Assembly (NCBI RefSeq): GCF_030413635.1
Contig: NZ_CP129235.1
Span: 1,674,001-1,738,000 of the forward strand
Length of the DNA stretch: 64,000 nt
Direction: 5' to 3'
From: Planococcus shenhongbingii
Lineage (GTDB): Bacteria; Bacillota; Bacilli; Bacillales_A; Planococcaceae
Both the position numbers and the translations under genes were made by a program. The stretch's first letter is position 1. Each line of letters opens with the position of its first letter. The notes below the pieces were generated by a model, which was given only the letters and a program-made list of their open reading frames with translations, did not search any database and was not told the origin of the DNA. Shown piece after piece: positions 42,632 through 53,245 of this stretch.

Positions 42632-43072
42632 ATGAAGATATTGTGCCTGAATGGACCAAACTTAAATCGCCTTGGAAAGCGCGAAAAAGAAGCATACGGT
42701 ACTTTTACACTTGATGAATTGGAAGCGGACTTGATGGAGTTTTCCCAGGGCAACGGCATCAATTTAATGTGCATGCAGTCCAACCATGAAGGTGAATTGA
42801 TCGACTGGATTCATCTTGCTGCTGATGACGGCACAGAAGGCATTGTTTTAAATGCCGGAGCATTTACCCATACAAGCGTAGCCATCAGGGATGCCATCGC
42901 TTCGATCCAGGTTCCTGTCATTGAAGTACATATCTCCAATGTTTATAAGCGAGAGGAATTCCGCCATCACTCCCATATCGCTCCGGTAGCAGCCGGACAA
43001 ATAACGGGTTTTGGCCAAGACGTCTATAAATTGGCATTGCATGCATTGCTATTCAAACAAGCGAGAGGATGA
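42632..43072 (+). CDS. aroQ: 3-dehydroquinate dehydratase, type II
   Basis: Third step of the shikimate pathway. 146 residues with GPNLNRLGKREKEAYG (catalytic Tyr), LNAGAFTHTSVAIRDA and EVHISNVYKREEFRHHS (catalytic His). The frame is open 63 bases further upstream, but GAGAGGAG just before the ATG of MKILCLNGP decides the start. It runs into yqhT. Confidence 0.94.
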   Translation: MKILCLNGPNLNRLGKREKEAYGTFTLDELEADLMEFSQGNGINLMCMQSNHEGELIDWIHLAADDGTEGIVLNAGAFTHTSVAIRDAIASIQVPVIEVHISNVYKREEFRHHSHIAPVAAGQITGFGQDVYKLALHALLFKQARG

Positions 43073-43077
43073 CCCCA

Positions 43078-44136
43078 TTGAAACTTCAAAAATTGCGCAC
43101 CGAAATGGAACAGCAGCAACTCGAGGCTTTGCTGATTACTAGCCAGTATAATCTGCACTACATAACCGGATTTACCGGCACGGCTGGGCTGGCGCTTGTG
43201 ACGCAGAACAAAGCTTACTTCATTACCGATTTCCGCTATACCGAGCAAGCGGGAAGCCAAGTGAAGGAATTCGAAGTCGTCCAGGCAAAAACGAATTTGC
43301 TGGAAGAAGCTGCAGAAATCGCAAGGAATCTTGCTGTGAAATCATTGGCTTTTGAAAAAGACTACGTAACTTATGCATCATTCCTCGAATACCAAGCGAA
43401 AATCGAAGCTGACTTAAAACCAATCAGCGGCTTGATTGAAAAAATCCGGATGATAAAGACTCCGGAAGAAGTCAGCATCTTAAAAGCAGCCGCTAAAATC
43501 GCCGATGATGCCTATGAACATATCTGTAAATTCATCAAAGCAGGCCAGACAGAACTGGAGATTTCCAATGAGCTGGAATTCTTCATGAGAAAACAAGGGG
43601 CGACTTCTTCTTCGTTTGATACGATTGTCGCATCGGGCTTGCGTTCAGCTCTGCCGCACGGGGTGGCGACGGATAAAAAAATCGAAAATGGCGATTTCAT
43701 CACGCTCGATTACGGAGCTTTGTACAACGGCTATATTTCAGATATCACCCGTACTGTAGCAGTGGGTGAACCTTCCGGCAAGCTGAAGGAAATCTACCAG
43801 ATTGTTTTGGATGCCCAAGTGATGGCCGTTGAAAAAATCGGGCCGGGCATGACCGGCATTGAAGCGGATGCCATTGCCCGTGATTACATTAAATCAAAAG
43901 GCTACGGGGAAGCATTTGGACATTCTACAGGCCACGGCATTGGACTTGAAGTGCATGAAGCTCCTGGGTTATCATTTAAATCGCAGACCGTTCTTGAGGC
44001 GGGAATGGCCGTTACAGTGGAGCCGGGGATATATCTTCCGGGAATTGGCGGAGTACGCATTGAAGATGATATACTGATAACTGAGTCAGGAAATGAACGT
44101 TTAACTCACTCCACAAAAGAGCTTCGCATTTTATAA
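43078..44136 (+). CDS. yqhT: Xaa-Pro aminopeptidase family protein (YqhT)
   Basis: M24-family metallopeptidase that removes an N-terminal residue before proline. About 352 residues: an N-terminal creatinase-like domain, then the catalytic pita-bread fold with [20 protein letters not shown] (two Asp ligands), [14 protein letters not shown] (His) and [17 protein letters not shown] (two Glu). I start at TTG 43078, because GAGG lies nine bases before it and the product then opens MKLQKLR as in relatives. An ATG at 43069 overlapping the aroQ stop has no space for a ribosome site. Confidence 0.9.
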   Translation: MKLQKLRTEMEQQQLEALLITSQYNLHYITGFTGTAGLALVTQNKAYFITDFRYTEQAGSQVKEFEVVQAKTNLLEEAAEIARNLAVKSLAFEKDYVTYASFLEYQAKIEADLKPISGLIEKIRMIKTPEEVSILKAAAKIADDAYEHICKFIKAGQTELEISNELEFFMRKQGATSSSFDTIVASGLRSALPHGVATDKKIENGDFITLDYGALYNGYISDITRTVAVGEPSGKLKEIYQIVLDAQVMAVEKIGPGMTGIEADAIARDYIKSKGYGEAFGHSTGHGIGLEVHEAPGLSFKSQTVLEAGMAVTVEPGIYLPGIGGVRIEDDILITESGNERLTHSTKELRIL

Positions 44137-44153
44137 CAAACGGAGGAACTAAC

Positions 44154-44714
44154 ATGATTTCAGTAAACGATTTTAAAACAGGTGTAACAATTGAAGTGGA
44201 TGGCGATATTTGGCGCGTCATGGAATTCCAGCACGTAAAGCCGGGCAAAGGCGCTGCATTCGTCCGTACGAAACTTCGCAATCTGCGTTCAGGAAACGTC
44301 AACGAAAAAACGTTCCGCGCTGGCGAGAAAGTGGCGAAAGCACAAATTGACAACCGTAAAATGCAGTATTTGTATGCAAACGGCGATACACATGCGTTTA
44401 TGGATACAGAAACTTATGACCAAATCGAACTCCAGGAGAAAAGCATTGAATATGAATTGAAATTCCTTCAAGAAAACATGGAAGTTCAAGTAATTCAATA
44501 CCAGGGAGAAGTCTTGGGAGTAGAATTGCCGAATACTGTAGTGCTTGAGGTTACTGCAACTGACCCGGGCATCAAAGGCGATACTGCCAGCGGGGGTTCA
44601 AAACCGGCTACGCTATCAACTGGATTGACTGTGCAGGTTCCATTTTTCATCAATGAAGGCGACAAGCTGATCATCAACACAACAGATTCTTCATACGTTT
44701 CACGGGCACAATAA
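44154..44714 (+). CDS. efp: translation elongation factor P
   Basis: Relieves ribosomes stalled at polyproline. 186 residues, three beta domains. The loop [15 protein letters not shown] carries Lys32 at the tip, the residue modified in many bacteria. GGAGG lies before the ATG. In B. subtilis yqhV and the spoIIIA operon come next; here accB follows after 245 bases. Confidence 0.96.
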   Translation: MISVNDFKTGVTIEVDGDIWRVMEFQHVKPGKGAAFVRTKLRNLRSGNVNEKTFRAGEKVAKAQIDNRKMQYLYANGDTHAFMDTETYDQIELQEKSIEYELKFLQENMEVQVIQYQGEVLGVELPNTVVLEVTATDPGIKGDTASGGSKPATLSTGLTVQVPFFINEGDKLIINTTDSSYVSRAQ

Positions 44715-44845
44715 AAAGAACGGCCATTTAAGCGGAGGGTTTTATCCTGCTGCCAGGAAGTTCCAGAAATCGGACTCAAACGGTTAGTTGACCACTCGCT
44801 TGACAGGCTGAAGCATCAAAGCAGCCAAAGCGTGATAAAGAAAGC

Positions 44846-44873
44846 GGCCTCTTTCGCAGAGGCCTATTTTTTT
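44846..44873 (+). terminator. terminator between efp and accB
   Basis: GGCCTCT and AGAGGCC pair with a five-base loop, followed by TATTTTTTT. Confidence 0.85.
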
Positions 44874-44959
44874 AAATGTCAACTGGCTATTTCAAATTGA
44901 TTTAAAAAAGTCTAAAATGAAGTAATAACTACGATATACATAAAGGGGAGTAGAGCGAA

Positions 44960-45454
44960 TTGAAAATCCAAGAAATCCGAGAAATTATTAAACTGGTGGA
45001 TAACTCATCGATTGACGAATTCAGCTATGAAGCTGATGGAGTTAAAGTAAAATTGAAGAAAAACAGTGTATCAGCAAACGCAGCAGTTGAAGCTCCAGCA
45101 CAACCGGCACCGGCCGCACAGCCAGCACCTGCTCCAGTACCGACACCGGCTGCAAAGGCGGAAGAACTGATTTCAGAAGAAACTCCTGAAATTCCTGCTG
45201 TGCAAGACGAAAATCTACATAAGATCCTGTCGCCGATGGTTGGCACATTCTACCAATCACCGTCTCCCGATGAAGCGGCATACGTTCAGCCGGGATCAAA
45301 AGTTTCTGCCGATCAAGTGGTCTGCATCGTTGAAGCGATGAAGTTGTTCAATGAAATCGAAGCGGAAGTGGATGGGGAAATTGCTGAGATTCTCGTTAAA
45401 GACGGTCAGCTTGTCGAATATGGTCAGCCTCTATTCCTCGTAAAAACTAACTGA
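44960..45454 (+). CDS. accB: acetyl-CoA carboxylase biotin carboxyl carrier protein
   Basis: Carries CO2 on biotin between the two halves of acetyl-CoA carboxylase. 164 residues: a short N-terminal domain, an Ala/Pro linker (about residues 37-65) and the biotinyl domain with EAMKLF, Lys128 being the biotin site. The start is TTG nine bases after AAAGGGGAG. Confidence 0.95.
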   Translation: MKIQEIREIIKLVDNSSIDEFSYEADGVKVKLKKNSVSANAAVEAPAQPAPAAQPAPAPVPTPAAKAEELISEETPEIPAVQDENLHKILSPMVGTFYQSPSPDEAAYVQPGSKVSADQVVCIVEAMKLFNEIEAEVDGEIAEILVKDGQLVEYGQPLFLVKTN

Positions 45455-45467
45455 GGAGGGGAAACCG

Positions 45468-46817
45468 ATGAAAAAAGTATTAATCGCAAACCGTGGTGAA
45501 ATAGCAGTCCGTATTATCCGCGCCTGCAAAGAAATGGATATTGAAACCGTGGCTGTTTATTCTGAAGCGGATAAAGAAGCGCTTCATGTTGAATTGGCTG
45601 ACGAAGCCTATTGCATCGGGCCGAAACTTTCTAAAGACAGCTATTTGAATTTCTCCAATATCATTTCAGTGGCCAAACTGACGAACTGTGATGGCATCCA
45701 TCCGGGATATGGTTTTTTAGCTGAAAATGCAAGTTTTGCGGAACTCTGCGAAGCCTGCGATATCATGTTTATCGGTCCGACATCGGATGCGATTTCCAAG
45801 ATGGGAACTAAAGATGTAGCGCGTGAAACCATGCGCCAAGCAGGTGTTCCTGTGGTTCCAGGATCCACTGGAATTGTCGGAAGTGAAAAAGAAGGCCTTG
45901 AAATCGCGGAAGATATCGGTTTTCCAGTTATCATCAAAGCCACAGCCGGCGGCGGCGGAAAAGGCATCCGCGTTGCCCGCGACCGTGAAGATTTCATCAC
46001 CGGCCTCCGGATGACCCAGAAAGAAGCTGCAGCAGCTTTTGGCAATCCCGGTGTTTATATTGAGAAATTCATTGAAGATTTCCGCCACATTGAAATTCAG
46101 GTTCTGGCTGATTCGCACGGCAATGCCATCCATTTGGGCGAGCGTGATTGCACCATTCAACGCCGTATGCAAAAATTAGTGGAAGAAGCGCCATCTCCAG
46201 CCCTTTCGCCGGAACTTCGTGCAGAAATGGGAGAGGCAGCTGTAAAAGCGGCTTTGGCAGTAGCGTATCGCGGCGCTGGGACAGTCGAATTCATTTTTGA
46301 TGCTGTTAACCAGAAGTTTTATTTCATGGAAATGAATACACGGATCCAAGTTGAACATCCTGTAACGGAAATGATTACCGGAATCGATTTGATTCAACAG
46401 CAATTAAAAGTGGCTTCAGGAGAAGTCCTGGCCCATAAGCAAGAAGACGTTACGTTTAAAGGCTGGTCGATTGAATGCCGCATCAATGCGGAAAACCCTG
46501 CCAAGAATTTCATGCCTTCCGCCGGTAAAGTGACGATGTATTTGCCGCCGGGCGGAATGGGAGTGCGTGTCGATTCGGCAATGTATCCAGGGTACAGCAT
46601 TCCTCCCTATTATGATTCCATGGTAGCGAAATTGATCACTTTTGCGGATACGCGTGAACAAGCGATAGCTAAGATGAAACGTGCCTTAGATGAATTTGTT
46701 GTGGAAGGTGTCCATACAACCATTCCGTTCCATTTGAAATTGATGGATCATGAAGTATTTAAAGCTGGGGATTTTAATACGAAATTCCTTGAAAAGTACG
46801 ATGTTTTAGAATCCTAA
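45468..46817 (+). CDS. accC: acetyl-CoA carboxylase biotin carboxylase subunit
   Basis: ATP-grasp enzyme that carboxylates the biotin of AccB. 449 residues with the N-terminal [27 protein letters not shown], the glycine-rich ATP loop [14 protein letters not shown], and [14 protein letters not shown]. The gene lies 13 bases after accB. Confidence 0.97.
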   Translation: MKKVLIANRGEIAVRIIRACKEMDIETVAVYSEADKEALHVELADEAYCIGPKLSKDSYLNFSNIISVAKLTNCDGIHPGYGFLAENASFAELCEACDIMFIGPTSDAISKMGTKDVARETMRQAGVPVVPGSTGIVGSEKEGLEIAEDIGFPVIIKATAGGGGKGIRVARDREDFITGLRMTQKEAAAAFGNPGVYIEKFIEDFRHIEIQVLADSHGNAIHLGERDCTIQRRMQKLVEEAPSPALSPELRAEMGEAAVKAALAVAYRGAGTVEFIFDAVNQKFYFMEMNTRIQVEHPVTEMITGIDLIQQQLKVASGEVLAHKQEDVTFKGWSIECRINAENPAKNFMPSAGKVTMYLPPGGMGVRVDSAMYPGYSIPPYYDSMVAKLITFADTREQAIAKMKRALDEFVVEGVHTTIPFHLKLMDHEVFKAGDFNTKFLEKYDVLES

Positions 46818-46832
46818 GGGGGTAATGGCACC

Positions 46833-47231
46833 ATGGCAGAAAAAACAGCACCCTATGTACAAATGAAACCAAGCGGCAAGCAGAATTTAGGCAATATTGA
46901 AGTGGCGCCTGAAGTTCTGGAAATTATTGCAAGCATCGCCGCAACCGATATTGAAGGTGTTGCCAGCATGCGAGGGAATTTTGCTTCCGGCGTTGCAGAA
47001 CGCCTTGGAAAAACGGTTCATGGCAAAGGCGTCAAAACCGATCTTTCAGAAGAAGGATTGATGATTGACGTTTATTGTGTGATGGATTATGGCGTCTCTA
47101 TTCCGCAAACAGCATTGAAAGTCCAGGAACAGGTACGGCAAACACTGGAAAATATGACTTCTCTTCAGACACAGGAAGTAAATGTCCATATTACAGGGAT
47201 TCATTTTGAAACTCAGCATTCAGAAGAGTAA
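46833..47231 (+). CDS. yqhY: Asp23/Gls24 family envelope protein (YqhY)
   Basis: 132 residues, Asp23 family. The central segment GNIEVAPEVLEIIASIAATDIEGVASM and VDVYCVMDYG-type strand are typical. In B. subtilis YqhY is linked to control of acetyl-CoA carboxylase, and it lies right after accBC here too, so it is likely cotranscribed. GGGGG stands before the ATG. Confidence 0.9.
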   Translation: MAEKTAPYVQMKPSGKQNLGNIEVAPEVLEIIASIAATDIEGVASMRGNFASGVAERLGKTVHGKGVKTDLSEEGLMIDVYCVMDYGVSIPQTALKVQEQVRQTLENMTSLQTQEVNVHITGIHFETQHSEE

Positions 47232-47240
47232 GAATAGAGA

Positions 47241-47283
47241 AGCCGTCTGTTAAGCCTTTTCGGCTTAACAGGCGGCTTTTTCT
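47241..47283 (+). terminator. terminator after yqhY
   Basis: AGCCGTCTGTTAAGCC and GGCTTAACAGGCGGCT pair over 16 bases with one mismatch, and a T run follows. A second stem (TCTTTTCGGCTT with AAGCCGAAAAGA, to 47,320) stands directly after. Confidence 0.88.
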
Positions 47284-47364
47284 TTTCGGCTTAAATCCGC
47301 TTAAGCAAAGCCGAAAAGAGCAAGAACCACTTCGGTTGCATAAATTATCTAAACATTTCAAACA

Positions 47365-47393
47365 TGGAAGTTCGCGTGTATTACCTGTATAAT
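47365..47393 (+). promoter_or_regulatory. possible nusB promoter
   Basis: A perfect -10 TATAAT at 47388 is 17 bases after a weak TGGAAG. Confidence 0.35.
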
Positions 47394-47430
47394 GAGTGAT
47401 AATTAGTACGAAAAGGAGACCGGATATTAT

Positions 47431-47820
47431 ATGAAACGACATGAAGCACGCGAAAAGGCGCTCCAGACCTTATTTCAGGTGGATGGAACGGAGCTGACCA
47501 TTACAGAAGCCAGTGAACATGTGATGGGGCTAGAGCGGGATAATTTCTATGAATTGCTGGTGGAAGGAACTCATGCCAATTTGGCGGCAATTGATGAAAA
47601 GTTGAAAGGGCATCTGGAAAACTGGTCACTTGAACGTTTGCCGAAAGTGGAGCGGACGATTCTGCGTATGGCCGTTTTTGAACTGGCCTTTATGGAAGAC
47701 GCACCCGCCAGCGTTATAATGAATGAAGCGATTGAACTCAGCAAAACTTTTGGAGATGACAAGTCAAGCCGATTTGTGAACGGCGTATTGTCTAAATTCA
47801 CTGACGAACTAGCAAACTAA
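47431..47820 (+). CDS. nusB: transcription antitermination factor NusB
   Basis: All-helical protein of 129 residues that works with NusE on rRNA transcription. It opens MKRHEAREKALQTLFQVD. LERLPKVERTILRMAVFEL and MNEAIELSKTFGDDKSSRFVNGVL are family blocks. It has AAAGGAG upstream and leads a long operon with folD, xseAB, ispA, dxs and tlyA. Confidence 0.95.
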   Translation: MKRHEAREKALQTLFQVDGTELTITEASEHVMGLERDNFYELLVEGTHANLAAIDEKLKGHLENWSLERLPKVERTILRMAVFELAFMEDAPASVIMNEAIELSKTFGDDKSSRFVNGVLSKFTDELAN

Positions 47821-47835
47821 ATTGGGGGAATTTTA

Positions 47836-48711
47836 ATGACTGCGAAAACTATTGATGGAAAAGCAGTAAGCCTTAAAATTAAAGAGCAAGTAAAGACGCG
47901 AGTGGAAAAACTGAAAGAACAAGGAATCGTTCCGGGATTGGCCGTTGTGCTGGTCGGTGAAGATTCAGCTTCCCATACATATGTCAAAAACAAGAAAAAA
48001 ACATGTGAGGCTCTGGGAATGCGTTCGGATTTGCATCAATTTCCCGATACGCTGGAGGAAGCAGAACTGCTTTCCGTCATCGATGATTTGAACAAAGACC
48101 CGGATATCCACGGCATTTTGGTGCAGCTCCCTTTGCCAAAACAAATCGACGAGTTTAAAGTGATCCAAGCGATCGATCCGTCCAAAGACGTGGATGGCTT
48201 CCATCCGGTTTCCGTAGGCAATATGGTGATCGGCAAAGAAGCCTTTTTGCCTTGTACGCCTCATGGCATCATGAAATTGCTGGAGCATTATGGCATCAAT
48301 CCAGCAGGAAAACATACGGTGGTCATCGGACGCAGCAATATTGTCGGAAAACCGATTGGCCAATTGATGCTGCAGCAAGATGCGACCGTTACGTATTGCC
48401 ATTCCAAAACAGCCGATTTGGCCTCTTTTACAAGACAAGCGGATATTTTGGTTTCTGCAATCGGCAAAGCCAAATTAATTGACCATAGCTTTGTTAAGCC
48501 AGGAGCTGTAGTGATAGATGTCGGCATGAACCGTGACGAAAACGGCAAATTATGCGGTGATGTGGATCTTGCGGATGTCCAGGAAACGGCTTCTTTCCTG
48601 ACACCGGTGCCTGGGGGCGTTGGCCCTATGACGATTGCCATGCTGATGGAGAATACCGTGCAGTCGGCTGAAAATGGGTTGTTGAAAGACAAAAACATAG
48701 AAACCATGTAA
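47836..48711 (+). CDS. folD: methylenetetrahydrofolate dehydrogenase/cyclohydrolase
   Basis: Bifunctional enzyme of one-carbon metabolism. 291 residues with VGEDSASHTYVKNKKKTCE (the catalytic Lys is in YVKNK), LVQLPLPKQID, DVDGFHP, the NADP site VIGRSNIVGKPIGQLML and PVPGGVGPMT. It works with gcvT and yqgN on the same folate pool. Confidence 0.97.
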   Translation: MTAKTIDGKAVSLKIKEQVKTRVEKLKEQGIVPGLAVVLVGEDSASHTYVKNKKKTCEALGMRSDLHQFPDTLEEAELLSVIDDLNKDPDIHGILVQLPLPKQIDEFKVIQAIDPSKDVDGFHPVSVGNMVIGKEAFLPCTPHGIMKLLEHYGINPAGKHTVVIGRSNIVGKPIGQLMLQQDATVTYCHSKTADLASFTRQADILVSAIGKAKLIDHSFVKPGAVVIDVGMNRDENGKLCGDVDLADVQETASFLTPVPGGVGPMTIAMLMENTVQSAENGLLKDKNIETM

Positions 48712-48726
48712 AATAAGTAGAAAAGA

Positions 48727-48757
48727 GGCTGTTTTTCGAAAGAAAGACAGCTTTTTA
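48727..48757 (+). terminator. hairpin between folD and xseA
   Basis: GCTGTTTTTC and GAAAGACAGC form a 10-base stem closed by a GAAA loop, and five T follow. It could lower xseA expression relative to folD. Confidence 0.75.
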
Positions 48758-48781
48758 ATTTTCAAGATTGGGGTTGAAATT

Positions 48782-50119
48782 TTGGCTACCGACCCGTATT
48801 TATCCGTTAAAGCGTTAACCAAATACATAAAAAAGAAATTCGATGCTGATCCACATTTACGGGACGTCTACGTCAAAGGGGAATTATCGAATGTCAAAAT
48901 CCATACGAGCGGGCATATTTATTTCACACTGAAAGACAATTCGGCCCGATTACCAGCGGTGATGTTCTCGGCTAATGCGCGGACTGTGAAATTCAAACCG
49001 GAAAGCGGAATGACCGTGCTGATCCGCGGTGACGTCACCGTTTACGAAGCATCCGGCCAATACCAGCTGTATGCGCAGTCGATGCAGGCTGACGGCATCG
49101 GCGACTATTACCTGGCTTTTGAACAGCTGAAAGAAAAGCTGGCGGCAGAAGGCCTGTTTAATGCTGTCCATAAAAAGCCCTTTCCGCGTTTTCCGCGTAA
49201 AATCGCGGTGGTGACAGCGCCAACAGGAGCGGCTGTACGCGATATTTGCATTACACTCCATCGCCGTTATCCTCTGGCGAAAATCGTTATTTACCCGACG
49301 CTTGTGCAAGGGGCGCAGGCAGTCCAATCAATTGTTCAGTCAATCCAAGCCGCCAACAAGTCTGATTATGATGTCATGATTGTCGGACGCGGAGGCGGCT
49401 CTATCGAAGATTTATGGGCTTTCAACGAAGAAGCGGTCGCACGGGCGATTTTCCAGTCGCGTATTCCGGTCATTTCTGCCGTCGGCCATGAAACCGATAC
49501 GACCATCGCTGATTTTGTAGCGGATTTGCGGGCAGCAACACCGACGGCGGCAGCGGAACTCGCTGTACCGAGCAAGGCGGAATTGCTGGAACGTTTGCTG
49601 AGTTACCAAACAGCCATGTACCGCATGGCTTCAAATACGATTACTAAAGATAAGACGGCTTTAAACCGGGTGACCTCTTCTATGCCGTTTGCTTATCCTG
49701 ATCGGCTTTACCGGCCGTTTATCGAACGGGTCGAACGGGCAACGGATTCTTTGCAGCGCGAAGTGATTCAGAATTACAGGCGCTCCAGAGAACGGCATGC
49801 CAATATCGAAAAGCAGCTGGCCAGCCGGAGTCCGATTAATTCAATCAAACAATCTTCAGTTGACCTTGAGCATCTGCAAAAGCGCCTTGATGGCCTGATT
49901 AGCCAGTCCTTGAAAAACCGGTCCCAGCAGTTATCCTCGGCGATGCGGACACTCGATGCCTTAAGCCCGTTGAAAATCATGGACCGCGGCTATACAATTG
50001 CGTATAAAGGCAGCCAAGTTGTAAAAAGTGTGGCACAAATTGAAGAAGGCGAAAAGCTGACGATTGCGATGAAAGACGGGAGTTTGTCAGCAACCGTAAC
50101 GGAACGGAACGCATTTTAA
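48782..50119 (+). CDS. xseA: exodeoxyribonuclease VII large subunit
   Basis: Single-strand exonuclease subunit. 445 residues: N-terminal OB fold (LSVKALTKYIKKKF, VKGELSNVKIHTSGHIYFTLKD) and a catalytic domain with VIVGRGGGSIEDLWAFNEE and GHETDTTIADFVAD-like motifs, then a long helical tail. The start is TTG with a weak GGGG site. Confidence 0.94.
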   Translation: MATDPYLSVKALTKYIKKKFDADPHLRDVYVKGELSNVKIHTSGHIYFTLKDNSARLPAVMFSANARTVKFKPESGMTVLIRGDVTVYEASGQYQLYAQSMQADGIGDYYLAFEQLKEKLAAEGLFNAVHKKPFPRFPRKIAVVTAPTGAAVRDICITLHRRYPLAKIVIYPTLVQGAQAVQSIVQSIQAANKSDYDVMIVGRGGGSIEDLWAFNEEAVARAIFQSRIPVISAVGHETDTTIADFVADLRAATPTAAAELAVPSKAELLERLLSYQTAMYRMASNTITKDKTALNRVTSSMPFAYPDRLYRPFIERVERATDSLQREVIQNYRRSRERHANIEKQLASRSPINSIKQSSVDLEHLQKRLDGLISQSLKNRSQQLSSAMRTLDALSPLKIMDRGYTIAYKGSQVVKSVAQIEEGEKLTIAMKDGSLSATVTERNAF

Positions 50120-50140
50120 CAAACAAAGGAGACAATTGAA

Positions 50141-50377
50141 ATGGCTGAAAAAGAGATCATGTTCAATCAAGCGATGGAACAACTGGAAGAGATCGTGCGT
50201 CAATTAGAGCAAGGCGATGTGCCGCTCGAAGAAGCGCTGACTTTATATCAAAAAGGAATGGAACTTTCGAAAGTCTGCCATGACAAACTGCAAAATGCGG
50301 AAAAACAATTGGTAACGATGATGAAAGATGGAAAAGAAGTGTCAGTGGACATAGAAACGGATGGTACAGCGAAATGA
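50141..50377 (+). CDS. xseB: exodeoxyribonuclease VII small subunit
   Basis: 78 residues; small helical subunit that binds several to one XseA. FNQAMEQLEEIVRQLEQGDVPLEEALTLYQKGMEL is the family core. The stop overlaps the ispA start (ATGA). Confidence 0.95.
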   Translation: MAEKEIMFNQAMEQLEEIVRQLEQGDVPLEEALTLYQKGMELSKVCHDKLQNAEKQLVTMMKDGKEVSVDIETDGTAK

Positions 50378-51252
50378 ACTTAACCCAATTCCAAGCACAT
50401 TATGAACCATTAATCCAAAAAGAGTTATCCGATTTGATCCAGTCCCTGGCTATTCCAGTTTCATTAAAAGAATCGATGGATTATTCCCTTCAAGCAGGCG
50501 GAAAAAGAATCCGCCCTGTTTTAATGCTGGCCGTTCTTCATGAACTGGACGGCGACCATCCGGAAGCATTAAAAGTGGCTGCGGCGATTGAAATGATCCA
50601 TACGTATTCACTGATCCATGACGATTTGCCGAGCATGGACAATGACGATTTGCGGCGCGGCATGCCAACAAACCATAAAGTTTTCGGCGAAGCAGTGGCC
50701 ATTCTGGCAGGAGATGCGCTATTGACTTATAGCTTCGGCATCGTGGCAAGGCTGCAGCATGTATCAAGCGATGACAAAGTCCGTCTTATTGACTTGATGA
50801 GTGTGGCCTCAGGCGCGGAAGGCATGGTCGGCGGCCAAGTACTGGACATTGAAGGTGAAGAGAAGAGATTGTCACTGGAAGAACTGGAACAAGTCCACCG
50901 TTTGAAAACGGGCGCCTTATTGACTTACAGCATTTTGGCAGGAGCAATTTTAGGAAAAGCGACGCCTGAAGAAATGCTGGCACTCAGCAAATTTGGGGAA
51001 CATCTTGGCCTCGCGTTTCAGATTCAAGACGATATTCTCGATGTCACGGGAACCTCCCAAGAGCTGGGGAAAACAGCAGGCAAAGATGAATCAAGCGAGA
51101 AAAGCACGTATCCCAGCTTGTTGACTTTGCCAAAAGCAAAAGAAAAACTGGATTATCATGCGGCAGAAGCACTCGATGCCATCAAACTGCTCGAAGGCGA
51201 AAAACCGCTTTTGAAAGAATTGACGGCGTTGATCGTGAAAAGAAAAAGCTGA
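50374..51252 (+). CDS. ispA: farnesyl diphosphate synthase (polyprenyl synthase family)
   Basis: Condenses IPP with DMAPP and GPP to farnesyl diphosphate. 292 residues with the first Asp-rich motif DDLPSMDNDDLRRG and the second DDILDVTG, plus GGKRIRPVL. dxs follows at about 90 bases, so one transcript may cover the start and the end of the early isoprenoid route. Confidence 0.95.
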   Translation: MNLTQFQAHYEPLIQKELSDLIQSLAIPVSLKESMDYSLQAGGKRIRPVLMLAVLHELDGDHPEALKVAAAIEMIHTYSLIHDDLPSMDNDDLRRGMPTNHKVFGEAVAILAGDALLTYSFGIVARLQHVSSDDKVRLIDLMSVASGAEGMVGGQVLDIEGEEKRLSLEELEQVHRLKTGALLTYSILAGAILGKATPEEMLALSKFGEHLGLAFQIQDDILDVTGTSQELGKTAGKDESSEKSTYPSLLTLPKAKEKLDYHAAEALDAIKLLEGEKPLLKELTALIVKRKS

Positions 51253-51343
51253 ATTTCGTCTCTCGAATTTGTACATTGGAGAGAGATTGCTATAATGGAA
51301 ACAGGCTATTTTATGGAAAAATTTAAAAAAGGTGTGTGATGGA

Positions 51344-53245
51344 ATGGATCTGCATACGATTACTAGTCCATCTTTCTTAAAAGAGCTGGACAATAAACAG
51401 CTCGTTCGATTAAGTGAAGATATCCGGCAATTTTTAATAGAAAACCTCTCTCGGACAGGCGGCCATATTGGACCGAACCTGGGTGTTGTTGAATTGACAC
51501 TTGCTTTGCACAAGGTCTTTGACAGCCCTGCAGATAAATTCATCTGGGATGTGGGACACCAGTCCTATGTGCATAAAATTTTGACGGGCCGTGCCAGCCA
51601 GTTTGATACGCTGCGCCAGTTCAAAGGTTTATGCGGTTTCCCGAAACGCAATGAAAGCGACCACGATGTTTGGGAAACCGGGCATAGTTCAACTTCATTG
51701 TCTGCGGCAATGGGTATGGCGGCTGCGCGCGACATCAAAAAAGCAGACAATCACGTGATTCCGATTATCGGTGATGGCGCGCTGACAGGCGGAATGGCTT
51801 TTGAAGCCCTTAACCACATCGGCCATGAAAAAACCAATATGATTATCATTTTGAATGATAACGAAATGTCGATTGCTCCAAACGTTGGAGCCATGCACAG
51901 CATGCTTGGCAGAATGCGCACAGCCGGCAAATACAATAAAGTGAAAGACGATCTGGAGTATTTGCTGAAGAAGATCCCGGCAGTCGGAGGCCGGTTAGCC
52001 TCCACGGCCGAACGTTTGAAAGACAGCCTCAAATACTTGGTGGTTTCCGGCATGTTCTTTGAAGAACTCGGATTCACTTATCTCGGCCCGATCGACGGAC
52101 ATGATTTAGAGGAATTGGAAGACAATCTTCGTTATGCCAAAAAAACCGAAGGTCCGGTCCTGCTGCATGTCATCACGAAAAAAGGAAAAGGCTTTTTGCC
52201 TGCGGAAACCGACACAGTCGGCACTTGGCACGGAACCGGCCCTTATAAAATGGAGACTGGCGATTTGGTTAAATCTTCTAACACGGCACCTTCCTGGAGC
52301 GGGTTGGTCGCTGAAACCGTCCGGAAACTTGCGCGGACCGATGAACGCATCGTCGCAATCACGCCGGCAATGCCAGTCGGTTCAAAACTGGTCGGATTCG
52401 CATCAGAATTCCCGGACCGCTTTTATGATGTCGGGATTGCAGAGCAGCATGCCGCTACAATGGCAGCGGGGCTTGCCACTCAAGACATGAAACCGTTTTT
52501 GGCGATCTACTCGACTTTCCTTCAGCGTGCCTATGACCAAGTGCTCCATGATATTTGCCGCCAGAATCTGAATGTCTTTATCGGCATTGACCGGGCGGGG
52601 CTAGTTGGAGCGGATGGCGAGACGCATCAAGGCGTGTTCGATATCGCGTTTCTACGGAATTTGCCGAATATGGTCATCATGATGCCGAAAGATGAGAATG
52701 AAGGCCAGCATATGGTTAAAACCGCGATTGATTACAACGGCGGTCCGATTGCACTCCGCTACCCGCGAGGAAACGGGTTAGGCGTGCCGATGGATGAAGA
52801 ACTGGAAGCATTGCCGATCGGATCGTGGGAAGTGCTCCAAAAAGGGACGGATGCTGTAATTTTGACATTCGGAACCACGATTCCAATGGCGCTGCATGCT
52901 GCAGAGCAACTGCGTGAAGAAGGAATTCAGGCTGAAGTGGTCAATGCGCGCTTTATCAAACCGATGGATATCAATATGCTGCATCAGATTTTTGAGCGCA
53001 ATGTTCCAATCGTCACCATTGAAGAAGCGGTTCTGCAAGGCGGCTTTGGCAGCAGTGTATTGGAGTTTGCTGAAGAAAACCAATACCGCGGCGCTGTGAT
53101 CGACCGGTTAGGAATTCCGGATCAGTTTATCGAGCACGGCGACGTTGCCGAACTTATGGATGAAATCCATTTGAATAGTGATGAAGTGGTGCGTGTTGTG
53201 AAAAAGCGTGTGAAACCGGCTACTAAAGCGGAAACGACTGTATGA
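51344..53245 (+). CDS. dxs: 1-deoxy-D-xylulose-5-phosphate synthase
   Basis: First enzyme of the MEP pathway; joins pyruvate and glyceraldehyde-3-phosphate with thiamine diphosphate. 633 residues with [28 protein letters not shown] (ThDP binding), DGHDLEEL and the transketolase-like [14 protein letters not shown] motif, here [18 protein letters not shown]. The start is set at [12 protein letters not shown] after AAAGGTGTG; four more codons upstream are open. Confidence 0.96.
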   Translation: MDLHTITSPSFLKELDNKQLVRLSEDIRQFLIENLSRTGGHIGPNLGVVELTLALHKVFDSPADKFIWDVGHQSYVHKILTGRASQFDTLRQFKGLCGFPKRNESDHDVWETGHSSTSLSAAMGMAAARDIKKADNHVIPIIGDGALTGGMAFEALNHIGHEKTNMIIILNDNEMSIAPNVGAMHSMLGRMRTAGKYNKVKDDLEYLLKKIPAVGGRLASTAERLKDSLKYLVVSGMFFEELGFTYLGPIDGHDLEELEDNLRYAKKTEGPVLLHVITKKGKGFLPAETDTVGTWHGTGPYKMETGDLVKSSNTAPSWSGLVAETVRKLARTDERIVAITPAMPVGSKLVGFASEFPDRFYDVGIAEQHAATMAAGLATQDMKPFLAIYSTFLQRAYDQVLHDICRQNLNVFIGIDRAGLVGADGETHQGVFDIAFLRNLPNMVIMMPKDENEGQHMVKTAIDYNGGPIALRYPRGNGLGVPMDEELEALPIGSWEVLQKGTDAVILTFGTTIPMALHAAEQLREEGIQAEVVNARFIKPMDINMLHQIFERNVPIVTIEEAVLQGGFGSSVLEFAEENQYRGAVIDRLGIPDQFIEHGDVAELMDEIHLNSDEVVRVVKKRVKPATKAETTV

